DNA from: Altererythrobacter sp. B11
GTDB taxonomy: Bacteria > Pseudomonadota > Alphaproteobacteria > Sphingomonadales > Sphingomonadaceae
Length of the DNA: 64,000 bases
Reading direction: 5' to 3'
Assembly: GCF_003569745.1 (NCBI RefSeq)
Contig: NZ_AP018498.1
Span: forward strand, 1,215,001 to 1,279,000
In this document: positions 50,252 through 59,982 of the stretch, piece by piece
How the letters are laid out: each line of letters starts with the position of its first letter
How positions within the stretch are numbered: the stretch's first letter is position 1
Program-made: the position numbers and the translations under genes
The notes under the pieces: generated by a model
What the model was told of the DNA's origin: nothing
Seen by the model: the letters and a program-made list of their open reading frames with translations, nothing else
Database searches by the model: none

Positions 50252-51451
50252 TTAGGCGGCGGAGCTGTTGACGCCCATGCTCTGGAGGTAGCGCTTCACA
50301 TTGCGCGCGGCCTGGCGCAGCCGCTGTTCGTTCTCCACCATGGCGATGCGCACATAGCCTTCGCCATCCTCGCCATAGCCAACGCCCGGCGCCACGGCGA
50401 CTTCGGCATGGGTCAGCAATTGCTTGGAGAATTCCAGGCTGCCCATCTCCCGCAGCGCCGGGGGCAGTGGCGCCCAGGCGAACATGGATGCGGGCGGCGG
50501 CGGAATGTCCCACCCGGCGCGGGCGAAGGCTTCCACCATCACGTCGCGCCGCTTGTGATACAACTGGCGGTTCTTCTCCACGATGTCCTGCGGCCCGTTC
50601 AGTGCGGCCACGGCGGCGGCCTGGATCGGGGTGAAGGCGCCATAATCGATATAGCTCTTCACGCGGGTCAGCGCGGCGATCAGCGTCTGGTTGCCCACGG
50701 CAAAGCCGATGCGCCACCCGGCCATGGAGAAGGTCTTGGACAGGCTGGTGAATTCCACCGCCACATCCTTCGCCCCCTTGGCCTGCAGGATGGAGGGGGT
50801 GGGCTGGCCGTTGTAATAGAGTTCCGAATAGGCAAGGTCGGACAGCACCCAGACCTTGTTCTCCTTCGCCCAGTCCACCAGCTTCTGGTAAAAGGCCAGA
50901 TCGACCACTTCGGCGGTGGGGTTGGACGGATAGTTCACCACCAGCACCGTGGGGCGCGGCGTGGTGAAGCGCATCGCCTTCTCCAGCGATTCCCAATAGC
51001 GATCATCCGGCGTGGTGGGCACGGCGCGGATCGTCGCGCCGGCGATGATGAAGCCGAACATATGGATGGGATAGCTGGGATTGGGCGCCAGGATCGTATC
51101 GCCCGGCGCGGTGATCGCCGTGGCCAGGCTGGCGAGCCCTTCCTTGGAGCCCAGCGTCACCACCACTTCGCTTTCGGGGTCCAGCTCCACTCCGAAGCGG
51201 CGCTGGTAGTAATTCGCCTGGGCCCGGCGCAGGCCAGGGATGCCCTTGGACTGGCTGTAGCCATGCGCATCCGGATTCTGCGCCACCTCGCACAGCTTGT
51301 CGATCACATGCTGCGGGGGCGGCAGGTCCGGATTGCCCATGCCGAGATCGATGATGTCCCGACCCGCCTGGCGTGCCGCGGCTCGCATCGCATTGACTTC
51401 GGCGATGACATAGGGCGGCAGTCGCTTGATGCGGTAGAATTCGGTTTCCAT
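50252..51451 (-). CDS. alaC: Alanine/LL-diaminopimelate-type aminotransferase
   Basis: A 399-residue PLP-dependent class I/II aminotransferase. The PLP lysine is in SLSKTFSMAGWRIGFAVG, preceded by VVNYPSNPTAEVV and DLAYSELYY. The N-terminus FYRIKRLPPYVIAEVNAM and the overall sequence match AlaC (glutamate-pyruvate aminotransferase). The start at 51451 is preferred to an upstream in-frame ATG because AGAGGTC lies next to it and the length becomes normal. It is divergent from the PHA synthase gene; no linked function is implied. Confidence 0.94.
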   Translation of the reverse strand: METEFYRIKRLPPYVIAEVNAMRAAARQAGRDIIDLGMGNPDLPPPQHVIDKLCEVAQNPDAHGYSQSKGIPGLRRAQANYYQRRFGVELDPESEVVVTLGSKEGLASLATAITAPGDTILAPNPSYPIHMFGFIIAGATIRAVPTTPDDRYWESLEKAMRFTTPRPTVLVVNYPSNPTAEVVDLAFYQKLVDWAKENKVWVLSDLAYSELYYNGQPTPSILQAKGAKDVAVEFTSLSKTFSMAGWRIGFAVGNQTLIAALTRVKSYIDYGAFTPIQAAAVAALNGPQDIVEKNRQLYHKRRDVMVEAFARAGWDIPPPPASMFAWAPLPPALREMGSLEFSKQLLTHAEVAVAPGVGYGEDGEGYVRIAMVENEQRLRQAARNVKRYLQSMGVNSSAA

Positions 51452-51578
51452 GACCTCTGCAATATCCAAAGCCCGCGCGCAGGATTGCGGCGGGACGGAG
51501 GCGATTGTGGCGGAATAGGCGGCGCGGTGCAATTGCGTGTTGCTTACCAGCCCCCTCCCAAATGTAATATTCTTGCCT

Positions 51579-53465
51579 ATGATAAAGGCGATGGCTGCAA
51601 AAGATGAGTCCGCCGCCGGCGCTGCCGACATTTTCACCGAGATGCTGCGCATCCAGGGAGAGGCTGCCCGGCAGGTGCTCGGCACCTTCCTGCCGGAAGC
51701 GGCGCAAGCCCTGCCGGAGGATCGCACGATCACCGAATGGGGCGAAGCGGCGATGCGCATCCAGAAGATGTGGGAGGATTTCCACGCGGAGCAGCGCACC
51801 TCGCACATCCGCCTGCCGCTGTTCGTCGATCCGGCGGAGTGGATGACGGTGATGCAGGGCCTCTATCGGCAGATGCCCCTGCTCGATCCCGATCGCCAGC
51901 GCCGCATCTTCGAGGAAGGCCTGCAATTGTGGGAGAACATCCTCGCGCAATACGAGCCGGGCGAAGGGGATTCGGCCGGGGCGCCGGCGCTGCCGCGCAG
52001 CGACAAGCGGTTCGCCGCCCCTGAATGGCGCGAGCGGCCGGTGTTCGCGCTGATCCACCAGACCTATCTGCTGCTGGCGCAGCGCATCGCCGAAGCGGTG
52101 GACGAGGTGGACGGGCTGGACGAGCAGGAGCGCGAGCAGCTGCGTTTCGCCACGCGCAGCGTGCTGGATGCGGTGAGCCCGGCGAACTTTCCGATGATGA
52201 ACCCGCTGGTGCTGGAGCGCACGCTGGAAACGCAGGGCGAGAACCTTGCCCGGGGGATGGAGCGGCTGGCGGCGGACCTTGAGAAGGGGCAGCTGACCCA
52301 CACCGATTCGACCGTGTTCCGCCTGGGGGAGAACATCGCCTCCACCCCCGGCAAAGTGGTGCATGAGACGGAGCTGTTCCAGCTGATCCAGTATTCGCCG
52401 GCGACGGAGGAGGTGCTGGAAACCCCGCTGCTGATCTTCCCGCCGTGGATCAACCGCTTCTACATCCTCGATCTCAATCCGAAGAAGAGCTTCGTCAAAT
52501 GGGCGGTGGAACAGGGGCTCACCGTGTTCATGGTCTCTTGGCGTTCGGCCGACGAAAGCCTCGCCCATGTTACCTGGGATCACTACATCCGCGCCCAGAT
52601 CGAAGCGATCGAAGTGGTGCGCCGCCGGCTGGGCGTGCCCTCCGTCCATACTGTGGGCTATTGCGTCGCCGGCACGACGCTGGCGGCCACGCTGGCGGTG
52701 CTGGCTCGACGCGGGCAGGGGGACCGGGTGGCGAGCGCCACCTTCCTCACCGCGCAGGTCGATTTCGAACAGGCGGGCGAGCTGAAGCTGTTCGTGGACG
52801 ATCGGCAGATGGACCTGATCCGGCAGGCCAGCAAGGGCGGCTTCCTCGACGGGCGCTATATGGCGGCGACCTTCAACCTGCTGCGCGGGACGGACCTCAT
52901 CTGGAACTACGTGGTCAATCACTACCTGCTGGGGGAGGATTATCCCGCCTTCGACCTGCTGCACTGGAACGGCGACGTCACCAATCTGCCGGCGCTGTGG
53001 CACGAAGCCTATCTGCGCGACCTCTATCGCGACAATCTGCTGGTCCAGCCCGATGCGCTGGAGGCGGACGGCACGCGCATCGACCTCGGGCTGGTGAAGA
53101 CGCCGGTCTATGTGCAGGCCGGGCGGGAGGATCACATCGCTCCGCCAGAGAGTGTGCTGCGCATGCTCTCCCATTTGTCTGGACCTGGACGCTTCGTGCT
53201 GGCTGGCAGCGGTCACATCGCCGGAGTGGTCAATCCGCCGGCGGCAGGCAAATACCAATACTGGACCGGCAGCTCTGACGCGCCCAGCATCGCCGCCTTT
53301 CTGGAAGGGGCGGAGGAGCATCCCGGCAGCTGGTGGAACGACTGGATCGCGTGGATCGCCGGCCACGGCGGCAAGCGCGTGCCCGCGCGCGGCAAGCGCC
53401 GTCCCGGCGGGCGGGGAGACCGCGTGATCGAGGATGCGCCGGGCCGCTATGTGGCGATGCGCTGA
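51579..53465 (+). CDS. phaC: Class I polyhydroxyalkanoate synthase
   Basis: A 628-residue cytosolic polymerase that joins hydroxyacyl-CoA into PHA granules. The lipase-box catalytic cysteine is Cys362 in VGYCVAGTTLAATL, and the Asp and His partners fit VYVQAGREDHIAPPE and GSGHIAGVVNPP. The N-terminal PhaC domain (TQVDFEQ-type downstream region, AEWMTVMQGLYRQM) is full length. A second in-frame ATG is at 51591. A phasin gene follows after a 129-base gap with its own promoter, which marks a storage-polymer locus. Confidence 0.95.
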   Translation: MIKAMAAKDESAAGAADIFTEMLRIQGEAARQVLGTFLPEAAQALPEDRTITEWGEAAMRIQKMWEDFHAEQRTSHIRLPLFVDPAEWMTVMQGLYRQMPLLDPDRQRRIFEEGLQLWENILAQYEPGEGDSAGAPALPRSDKRFAAPEWRERPVFALIHQTYLLLAQRIAEAVDEVDGLDEQEREQLRFATRSVLDAVSPANFPMMNPLVLERTLETQGENLARGMERLAADLEKGQLTHTDSTVFRLGENIASTPGKVVHETELFQLIQYSPATEEVLETPLLIFPPWINRFYILDLNPKKSFVKWAVEQGLTVFMVSWRSADESLAHVTWDHYIRAQIEAIEVVRRRLGVPSVHTVGYCVAGTTLAATLAVLARRGQGDRVASATFLTAQVDFEQAGELKLFVDDRQMDLIRQASKGGFLDGRYMAATFNLLRGTDLIWNYVVNHYLLGEDYPAFDLLHWNGDVTNLPALWHEAYLRDLYRDNLLVQPDALEADGTRIDLGLVKTPVYVQAGREDHIAPPESVLRMLSHLSGPGRFVLAGSGHIAGVVNPPAAGKYQYWTGSSDAPSIAAFLEGAEEHPGSWWNDWIAWIAGHGGKRVPARGKRRPGGRGDRVIEDAPGRYVAMR

Positions 53466-53504
53466 CGATCGCGTGACACTTATGGTGCACTGCACAAAAG
53501 TCAC

Positions 53505-53532
53505 TTGACAACGGCAAGCTCGCGCCTATTTT
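53505..53532 (+). promoter_or_regulatory. Promoter of the phasin gene with TGCA-rich operator-like repeats
   Basis: TTGACA (53505-53510), a 16-base spacer and TATTTT (53527-53532) form a strong -35/-10 pair. TGC/GCA-rich stretches lie on both sides: GGTGCACTGCACAAAA at 53484-53499 and TTGTGCGGTGCAGCA at 53531-53545. They resemble the sites bound by PhaR, the PHA-granule-sensing repressor of phasin genes. Binding is inferred. Confidence 0.6.
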
Positions 53533-53594
53533 GTGCGGTGCAGCAAGCACGGTATCTGTGCTGCCGCGCCGAACGCAGTTGAAGCGAGGACGAC

Positions 53595-54479
53595 ATGGCC
53601 GATTCTCCGAAGAAACCGGACGACAGTGCCGAGAAAGCCTATGCCGCAGCGGCTTCGGGATTGAAGCCGGCTGCCGAAGGCGGCGCGAAGGGCAAGTCTG
53701 CCGCCGCGCCGAAGAAGGCAGGCGGTGCCAAGGCCGCGCCCAAGCCAAATGTTCCGGTAAAGGCGCCCGTGAAGGCCAAGGCCCAGCCGAAGCCAAAGGT
53801 GCCCGCGCCGCAGAAGCCGGCACCGGTCGCTTCCGCGCCCGCGCCCAAGCCGGTCCCGGCGCCGCCCGCGGTCACCGCCGCTCCGGCGCCGAAGCTGGAG
53901 AGCAAGCCCGTGGCCGCCGCACCGGCGCCCGTGCCCGCTCCCCCCGTGAAGCCAGATGCCGTGAAGACAGAAACCCCAGAACCCACCCGCAGCGACGAAC
54001 CGACCGTCAGCGAATTGAAGGACAAGATCATGGCCACCGCCCCCAACATGACCCCCAACATGACCACGCCCGATTACAGCAGCATGCTGAGCGAAATGCA
54101 GTCCAAGGCCAAGGAAGCCTATGAGAAGAGCTCCGAAGCGATGGGCGAAGCCAGCGAATTCGCGAAGGGCAATGTCGAAGCCCTCGTGGAGAGCAGCAAG
54201 ATCTTCGCCGGCGGCATGCAGGACATGAGCAAGACCGTCGTCGAGGAAGCCAAGGCGGCTTACGAGACGATGACCGCCGACATGAAGGAAATGGCCGCGG
54301 TGAAGAGCCCGACCGAGCTGTTCCAGCTGCAGGGCAAGATCATGCGCCGCAATTTCGATGCGCTGGTCGCCACCAGCTCGAAGAACACCGAAGCGATGAT
54401 GAAGCTCGCCAACGATGCCTTCGCGCCGCTGTCCGGCCGCATGAACATGGCTGCCGAAAAGATGTCGAAGGTCGCCTGA
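53595..54479 (+). CDS. Phasin with Ala/Pro/Lys-rich N-terminal extension
   Basis: A 294-residue granule-surface protein. The C-terminal half is the phasin_2 amphipathic coil ([20 protein letters not shown], then [20 protein letters not shown] and [18 protein letters not shown]). Residues about 20-125 are a low-complexity Ala/Lys/Pro stretch like histone H1 tails, such as [20 protein letters not shown]. Such tails can bind DNA in PhaF-type proteins, where they are C-terminal. The ribosome site GCGAGG precedes the ATG, and a strong terminator follows. Confidence 0.92.
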   Translation: MADSPKKPDDSAEKAYAAAASGLKPAAEGGAKGKSAAAPKKAGGAKAAPKPNVPVKAPVKAKAQPKPKVPAPQKPAPVASAPAPKPVPAPPAVTAAPAPKLESKPVAAAPAPVPAPPVKPDAVKTETPEPTRSDEPTVSELKDKIMATAPNMTPNMTTPDYSSMLSEMQSKAKEAYEKSSEAMGEASEFAKGNVEALVESSKIFAGGMQDMSKTVVEEAKAAYETMTADMKEMAAVKSPTELFQLQGKIMRRNFDALVATSSKNTEAMMKLANDAFAPLSGRMNMAAEKMSKVA

Positions 54480-54530
54480 GACCTGCGCACTTCATCCGCG
54501 GGAGCTCCTCTCCTCCCCCGCGGAACGGAC

Positions 54531-54568
54531 GGGCCGGGCGGTTTCATGCCGCCCGGCCCGATTGTTTT
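54531..54568 (+). terminator. Rho-independent terminator of the phasin gene
   Basis: GGGCCGGGCGG (54531-54541) and CCGCCCGGCCC (54549-54559) form a perfect 11-bp stem with a 7-base loop TTTCATG, followed by GATTGTTTT. Confidence 0.85.
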
Positions 54569-54673
54569 ACGGTCCCTTTCGAACCCTGTCAGACGGCAGG
54601 GCGCGGCTTTCCGGGCCGAATATCGCAGGCTGCATCTTGCAGCCTCGCCGCTCGATACGATATTTACGCGACC

Positions 54674-55072
54674 ATGCAGCAGATTCCCGCCACCCTGCCC
54701 GGAGAGGCGCACGCCCCCCGTGCCGTCGCGGTGCGCAGTGCGGGCGAGGATGACGAAGGCGGCAACGCCGGTGGCGGAAGCCAGGTCGGCCTCGCCACGC
54801 GCACCCGCGCCAAGCCGAAGAAGCCGAGCCAGTACAAGGTCTTGATGCTGAACGACGACTACACGCCGATGGAGTTCGTCGTCGTCGTGCTCAAGCGCTT
54901 CTTCCGCATGGACCTGGAACAGGCCACCCGCGTGATGCTCCATGTGCATCAGCGCGGCGTCGGCGTGTGCGGCATCTTCCCCTATGAAGTGGCCGAAACC
55001 AAGGTGAACCAGGTGATGGATTTCGCCCGCGAAAACCAGCACCCGCTCCAATGCACGCTGGAAAAGGCGTGA
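54674..55072 (+). CDS. clpS: ATP-dependent Clp protease adaptor ClpS
   Basis: A 132-residue adaptor that delivers N-degron substrates to ClpAP. The core [40 protein letters not shown] and [11 protein letters not shown] is intact, including the Asn/Asp pair that binds the substrate N-terminus. The first ~45 residues are a Gly/Ala-rich extension longer than in E. coli. The clpA gene is not adjacent here; the LptF/LptG genes follow. Confidence 0.96.
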   Translation: MQQIPATLPGEAHAPRAVAVRSAGEDDEGGNAGGGSQVGLATRTRAKPKKPSQYKVLMLNDDYTPMEFVVVVLKRFFRMDLEQATRVMLHVHQRGVGVCGIFPYEVAETKVNQVMDFARENQHPLQCTLEKA

Positions 55073-55177
55073 CCGTGCCCGGCTCCCCCTGCCGATTGTT
55101 GAACCGGGGGGCATGACCTTCCACCGGGTCCGGGCTATAGCGCCGCACGACCTGCAGCCAGTGCGATTGCCCCGAGC

Positions 55178-56428
55178 TTGAAATTCATCACCGCCATTGA
55201 CCGCTACATCCTCCGGCTCGTGCTCGTGCCGATGATCGGCGTGTTCCTGCTCGCTGCCTCGCTGCTGATGCTGGAAAAGATGCTGCGCCTGTTCGAATTC
55301 GTCTCCACCGAGGGCGGGCCGATCAGCGTGGTGTTCCGCATGCTGATCAATCTGGTGCCCGAATATGCCGGGCTGGCGATCCCGCTGGGCGTGATGCTGG
55401 GCATATTGCTCGCCTTCCGCAAGCTGGCGACATCGAGCGAGCTCGACGTGATGCGCGCCGTGGGGCTCAGCTACACCCGCCTGCTGCGGGTGCCCTATAT
55501 GATCACGCTGGTGCTGATGGCGCTGAACTTCGCCATCGTGGGCTATTTGCAGCCGCTGGCACGCTATGGCTATGAACAGCTGCAGTTCGAACTGCGCTCC
55601 GGCGCGCTGGGCGCTTCGATCAAGGTGGGCGAATTCACCACGCTGGAAGACCGCGTGGCGCTGCGGATCGAAAAGAGCGAGGATGAGGGGCGCCGGCTGA
55701 TCGGCATCTTCGCCCGCGTGGCGGACAGCAAGGGGCAGGCGCTGGCGATCACCGCGCGCGAAGGCCGCTTCCTCGCCAATGCCGAGAACCGCAACACGAT
55801 CATCCTGCGGCTGACGGACGGCACGATCGTGCAGGAACTCGCCTCCGACAAGGATACGCCCCGCGTGCTCAGCTTCTCGCAGCACGATCTGCCGGTGGAT
55901 CTGCCGGCGATCGAGCGCTTCCGCGCGCGGGGGGACGAAAGCCGCGAATATCTGCTGCCCGAACTGTTGCGCATGGGCTGGAGCTCCGATGCCAGCATGG
56001 CGGAGCGGGACGCCAACCAGGCGAATTTCAACTATCGCATCGTGGAAGTGATCAGCATGCTGGTGCTGCCGCTGATGGCGGTGGCGCTGGCGATCCCGCC
56101 GAAGCGATCCACCAGCGCGCTGGGGGTGTTCGTTTCGATCATCTTCATCGTCGCCTATCACAAGGTGAACCAATACGGGCAGTCCATCGCCGAGATCGGC
56201 CAGGTGAGCCCGGCGGTGGGGCTGTGGGCGCCCTTCGTATTGTTCTGCACCACCGTGATCTGGATGTATTACCGCGTGGCCTTCGTGCCGGGCGGGCAGG
56301 CGATCGGCGCGCTGGAATCGGTCTATGCCAAGCTTGCGAAGCGAGTGCTGGCGCTGTTCCGCCGCTTCACCCGCTCGCGCGCGGGCGCCGTGCCCGCTCC
56401 CCCGCCAGAGAGTGCCGATGCTGTTTGA
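55178..56428 (+). CDS. lptF: LPS export ABC transporter permease LptF
   Basis: A 416-residue inner-membrane permease with three helices at each end and a periplasmic jellyroll between them. Helices are visible in LVPMIGVFLLAASLLMLEKM, VISMLVLPLMAVALAIPPKR and LWAPFVLFCTTVIWMYYRVA. The N-terminal half reads EYAGLAIPLGVMLGILLAFR. It starts with TTG at 55178. It is coupled to lptG by an 11-base overlap. Together with LptB elsewhere they move lipopolysaccharide (or the glycosphingolipid that replaces it in some sphingomonads) to the outer membrane. Confidence 0.9.
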   Translation: MKFITAIDRYILRLVLVPMIGVFLLAASLLMLEKMLRLFEFVSTEGGPISVVFRMLINLVPEYAGLAIPLGVMLGILLAFRKLATSSELDVMRAVGLSYTRLLRVPYMITLVLMALNFAIVGYLQPLARYGYEQLQFELRSGALGASIKVGEFTTLEDRVALRIEKSEDEGRRLIGIFARVADSKGQALAITAREGRFLANAENRNTIILRLTDGTIVQELASDKDTPRVLSFSQHDLPVDLPAIERFRARGDESREYLLPELLRMGWSSDASMAERDANQANFNYRIVEVISMLVLPLMAVALAIPPKRSTSALGVFVSIIFIVAYHKVNQYGQSIAEIGQVSPAVGLWAPFVLFCTTVIWMYYRVAFVPGGQAIGALESVYAKLAKRVLALFRRFTRSRAGAVPAPPPESADAV

Positions 56429-57518
56429 TTTCTTCCCCTCGGCGACACTGACGCGCTATCTCGCCAAGACCTTCGTGGTGCGCATCCTGGCCGTGCTGGT
56501 GATGCTGGTGCTGGTGCTGATGATGCTCGACCTGCTGAGCAACAGCGCCGACATCCTCGAGCATCCGGGCAACGGACAGGAGCAGATCCTCTATTACGTG
56601 TCGCTGCGCATCCCGCAGCTGGTGCAGCAATTCCTGCCCTACTCGGTCCTGCTGGCCACCATCATCACGCTGGCAACGCTCAACCAGAACAGCGAAGTGG
56701 TGGCGATGAAGGCGGCGGGGCTTTCCGCGCACCAGATCCTCGCGCCGCTGCTGCTCACTGCCTTCGTGATTTCCCTGTTCACCTTCGCTTTCAACGAGCG
56801 GGTCGTCACCCGCGCCACGGGGGCGCTCACGGCGTGGGAGAATGCGGAATATGGCCCGATTCCCAAGGATCCCGACGTCCGCGCCAATGTCTACATGAAC
56901 GATGGCAACGATATCCTGCTGGCCTCCACCATCAGCGGGTCGGGCGCCAACACCGTGATGCGGGGCATCAGCTATTACGAGGCGGACGACACCGGCATGA
57001 TCGTGCGCCAGCTGCGCGGCAGCGAAGCGGTGTGGGCCAACCCCGGCTGGCTGCTGAAGGACGCGCGCATCTTCGACGTGGGCACTGCGAGCCAGGAGGT
57101 CGCGACCGAGCCGGTGCTGATCGCCCCGGACCTGAGGCTGGAGCAGATCGCCCTGCGGAAGGTCGATCCCGATTCCGAAAACCTGTTCGAGCTGCGCCGC
57201 TCAATCGAGGCGCTGGGCGAGAGCGGGCGGATGACGGGGGAATTGCGCGGCAAGTGGTGGCACAAGATTTCGGGCCCGCTTTCGGCCCTGTTGATGCCCC
57301 TGCTCGGCGCGGTGGCGGGCTTCGGCCTCGCCCGGTCGGGCCATCTCTTCGCGCGCGCGGTGATCGGCATGGCGCTGGGCTTTGCCTATTTCGTGGTCGA
57401 CAATGCCGCGCTCGCGCTCGGCAGCTTCGGCGGATACACGCCGCTGCTCGCCGCCTGGGCGCCCTTCGTGCTGTTCCTGCTGATCGGCGAAACGGTGCTG
57501 ATCCGCACCGAGGAATAG
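56418..57518 (+). CDS. lptG: LPS export ABC transporter permease LptG
   Basis: A 366-residue partner of LptF with the same architecture. The N-terminus is TRYLAKTFVVRILAVLVMLV and the conserved LQNSEVV-type segment is ATLNQNSEVVAMKAAGLS. The periplasmic part ends LFELRRSIEALGESG, and the C-terminal helices are ISGPLSALLMPLLGAVAGFG and ALGFAYFVVDNAALALGSFG. The ATG at 56418 lies inside the end of lptF, so the frame open further upstream is not used. Confidence 0.93.
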   Translation: MLFDFFPSATLTRYLAKTFVVRILAVLVMLVLVLMMLDLLSNSADILEHPGNGQEQILYYVSLRIPQLVQQFLPYSVLLATIITLATLNQNSEVVAMKAAGLSAHQILAPLLLTAFVISLFTFAFNERVVTRATGALTAWENAEYGPIPKDPDVRANVYMNDGNDILLASTISGSGANTVMRGISYYEADDTGMIVRQLRGSEAVWANPGWLLKDARIFDVGTASQEVATEPVLIAPDLRLEQIALRKVDPDSENLFELRRSIEALGESGRMTGELRGKWWHKISGPLSALLMPLLGAVAGFGLARSGHLFARAVIGMALGFAYFVVDNAALALGSFGGYTPLLAAWAPFVLFLLIGETVLIRTEE

Positions 57519-57525
57519 CGGCCGC

Positions 57526-58611
57526 TCAGCGCTTCATCGTGCTGCGCGCGATGCGCAGGACCAGGAAGGTCATGCTCTTGTAGCTGGTGCGGCCATAGGT
57601 CGAATCCGCGCCCAGTTCGGCGCTGATCCGGCGGTGCGCTTCGGCCAGCGAATGATAGGGCAGGCTGGGCAGCAGGTGATGCAGCGCGTGATAGCGCAGC
57701 CCCACCGGCGCCCAGAGCGCGGCCATGGGGGAGGGCGGCGGCACATTCACCGAATCCAGATACTGGCCGGTCACCGTCATCTGTTCCCCCTCGTTCTCCC
57801 ACAGATGGGCAACCAACGTGCGCAGCTGATTGAACACCGCGACGATGGAGGCCACGCCCAGCGCGATCAGCAGCGGGCGCCATCCCAGCCAGAAAATGCT
57901 GGCGATCAGGGCCATCGCCCAGATGCTGGCGCCCACTTCCTGCCACAGGAAGCGGCGGGCCTGTTCGCCCTCCGCCGGGCGACGGCGGAAAGCGGGATTG
58001 ATGGACAGGGCGGAGAAGCGTTCCCACACGAAGCGGCGCAGCGGCGGGAAGATCGCGCCCAGCGGGGACAGGATGCCGAAGCGAATCACCAGCGCCGGCG
58101 GCGCGAGCAGCGCAACCAGCAGGAACAGCGGCAGCGACCACGGCTTCATCAGCGCCAGCGGCAGATATTCGGGATCCTCCACCGTGCCATAGCGCTGGCG
58201 CGCGTGATGCAGCGTGTGCACGCCTTCATACATGAAGCTGGGCGTCAGCATCGGAATGCCGACCAGCAGATTCCACGCAGTGCGGAAGCCGGGCAGGGCG
58301 GTGCGATGGAAATGCGAAATCTCGTGGATGAACAGCAGGGCGCGGTAGAGCGCCAGCACCGACACGATGCCACTGGCCACCGCCAGCACCGGATTGGCGA
58401 TCAGAATCGCACCTGCCAGGGCCGCATAGCCGAGGGCCGCGGACAGCAGCATGTCCGGCCAGTAGATTTCCGGCCGCGCCTCGTTGATGTCCCGCGTCAG
58501 CTCCGCCGCGGCGCGCAGCATCTGCCGATCGTCCGGGGTGGCGGACAGCGCCACGCGCCGCACGGCCTGCGGCTCGGCATCGGCGATCGGGAAGGCAGGT
58601 ATCGAAGACAT
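57526..58611 (-). CDS. Fatty acid/sphingolipid desaturase family membrane protein
   Basis: A 361-residue integral membrane di-iron enzyme. Three histidine boxes are visible: HEISH (96-100), HTLHH (132-136) and HALHH near the C-terminus in LRYHALHHLLPSLPYHSLAE. Hydrophobic spans lie between them. The family acts on acyl chains of fatty acids, carotenoids or sphingoid bases. The ATG at 58611 follows GGAATCTG and starts MSSIPAFPIADAEP; the upstream frame is non-coding. It is divergent from the GNAT-fold acyltransferase gene. Confidence 0.9.
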   Translation of the reverse strand: MSSIPAFPIADAEPQAVRRVALSATPDDRQMLRAAAELTRDINEARPEIYWPDMLLSAALGYAALAGAILIANPVLAVASGIVSVLALYRALLFIHEISHFHRTALPGFRTAWNLLVGIPMLTPSFMYEGVHTLHHARQRYGTVEDPEYLPLALMKPWSLPLFLLVALLAPPALVIRFGILSPLGAIFPPLRRFVWERFSALSINPAFRRRPAEGEQARRFLWQEVGASIWAMALIASIFWLGWRPLLIALGVASIVAVFNQLRTLVAHLWENEGEQMTVTGQYLDSVNVPPPSPMAALWAPVGLRYHALHHLLPSLPYHSLAEAHRRISAELGADSTYGRTSYKSMTFLVLRIARSTMKR

Positions 58612-58743
58612 CAGATTCCATTTTCCGAATTGGCTCGCGACCGGTATTCGCGAGCGGAGAGCCGGCTGCTGGCGGCGCCGGGGCCGCATCTTTCCGGCCT
58701 TGAAGCACAGCAAGGCCCAACCAAAACTGAACGAGGCCCATAA

Positions 58744-59898
58744 GTGTCAGCGCAGGAAATAGATATTGTCCCGGTAAGCGGCAAGCGTGAGCTCAATGAA
58801 TTCGTCGATCTCGCTTATCGATTGAATGAGGCAGATCAAAATTGGGTGCCGCCGTTGCGGGCCGAGGTGTTCGAATTGCTGACGCCGGGGAAGAACCCGT
58901 TTCACGAACATGCGCGCATGCAATTGTTCCTCGCCCGCCGCGGCGGCAAGGTGGTGGGGCGCATCTCCGCCCATATCGATGAGCTGGCGCTGGCTCAGCC
59001 GCCGGAACAGGGCATGGGGCCCGGCACCGGCAATTGGGGCCTGCTGGAGGCGGAGGACGAGGCGGTGACGCACGCCCTGATCGCCCGGGCGGAGGATTGG
59101 CTGCGCGAACAGGGGATGACGCGGGTGCTGGCGCCGATCAGCCTGTCGATCTGGGAGGAGCCGGGCCTGCTGGTGCATGGCCACGATCATCCGCCCATGG
59201 TGATGATGGGGCACCACTTGCCGCAATATCAGGGCTGGATCGAAAGCGCGGGCTATGAAACCGCCAAGCGACTGCTCACCTTTGAACTGCCGGTGGCCAG
59301 GGAATTCCCGCCGCTGATCCAGCGAATCGTCGCCTCCGGAGAGAAGAACAAGTCGATCGTGGTGCGCGAGGCGGACCCGAAAGAGTTTGCCCGCGATGCG
59401 GCGATCATCATCGACATCCTCAACGATGCCTGGTCCGGCAATTGGGGCTTCGTGCCTTTCACCGAGGCCGAGAAGGCCTATGGTGCGAAGAAGCTGAAGC
59501 CGCTGATCAAGCCCGGCGCGAACATGATCGCGGAACTGGATGGGGAGCCGGTGGCCTTCATGATGGCCCTGCCGGACGTGAATGCAGCGATCAAGCCGAT
59601 GAAAGGCCGGCTGTTCCCCTTCAACTGGATCAAGCTGTTGTGGTGGCTGCGCAACCCCCGCGCCGATTTCCGCGTGCCGCTGATGGGGGTGAAGCGCCGC
59701 CTGCAGAACAGCCGGCTGGCCAGCCAGATCGCCTTCATGATGATCGAATACATCCGGCGCTATGCCGTGAGCGCCCATGATGCGAAGCGCGGCGAGATCG
59801 GCTGGGTGCTGGAAGACAACAAGGGCATGATCGCCATTGCCGATGCGATCGACAGCAAGATGAACCGCGAATATCGCATCTATTCCAAGGCGCTGTAG
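58744..59898 (+). CDS. GNAT-fold acyltransferase, YghO-like (candidate bacterial ceramide synthase)
   Basis: A 384-residue protein of the acyl-CoA N-acyltransferase fold, opening IVPVSGKRELNEFVDLAYRL then NEADQNWVPPLRAEVF. It has the characteristic repeats GRISAHIDE, EEPGLLVHGHDHPPMVMMGH and NDAWSGNWGFVPFTEAE. Homologues are annotated as N-acetyltransferases. From memory of the literature, the bacterial ceramide synthase of Caulobacter belongs to a protein of this kind, so N-acylation of a sphingoid base is a candidate role. This is inference and needs a proper alignment. Confidence 0.7.
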   Translation: MSAQEIDIVPVSGKRELNEFVDLAYRLNEADQNWVPPLRAEVFELLTPGKNPFHEHARMQLFLARRGGKVVGRISAHIDELALAQPPEQGMGPGTGNWGLLEAEDEAVTHALIARAEDWLREQGMTRVLAPISLSIWEEPGLLVHGHDHPPMVMMGHHLPQYQGWIESAGYETAKRLLTFELPVAREFPPLIQRIVASGEKNKSIVVREADPKEFARDAAIIIDILNDAWSGNWGFVPFTEAEKAYGAKKLKPLIKPGANMIAELDGEPVAFMMALPDVNAAIKPMKGRLFPFNWIKLLWWLRNPRADFRVPLMGVKRRLQNSRLASQIAFMMIEYIRRYAVSAHDAKRGEIGWVLEDNKGMIAIADAIDSKMNREYRIYSKAL

Positions 59899-59982
59899 GC
59901 CGGGGCAGGGGAACGCCGGCCCCCTGCGGGCATTCCCTTACCATCAGGGTTGCGGGCAGCGTTGCCCGCCGGAAAGGCAGTG

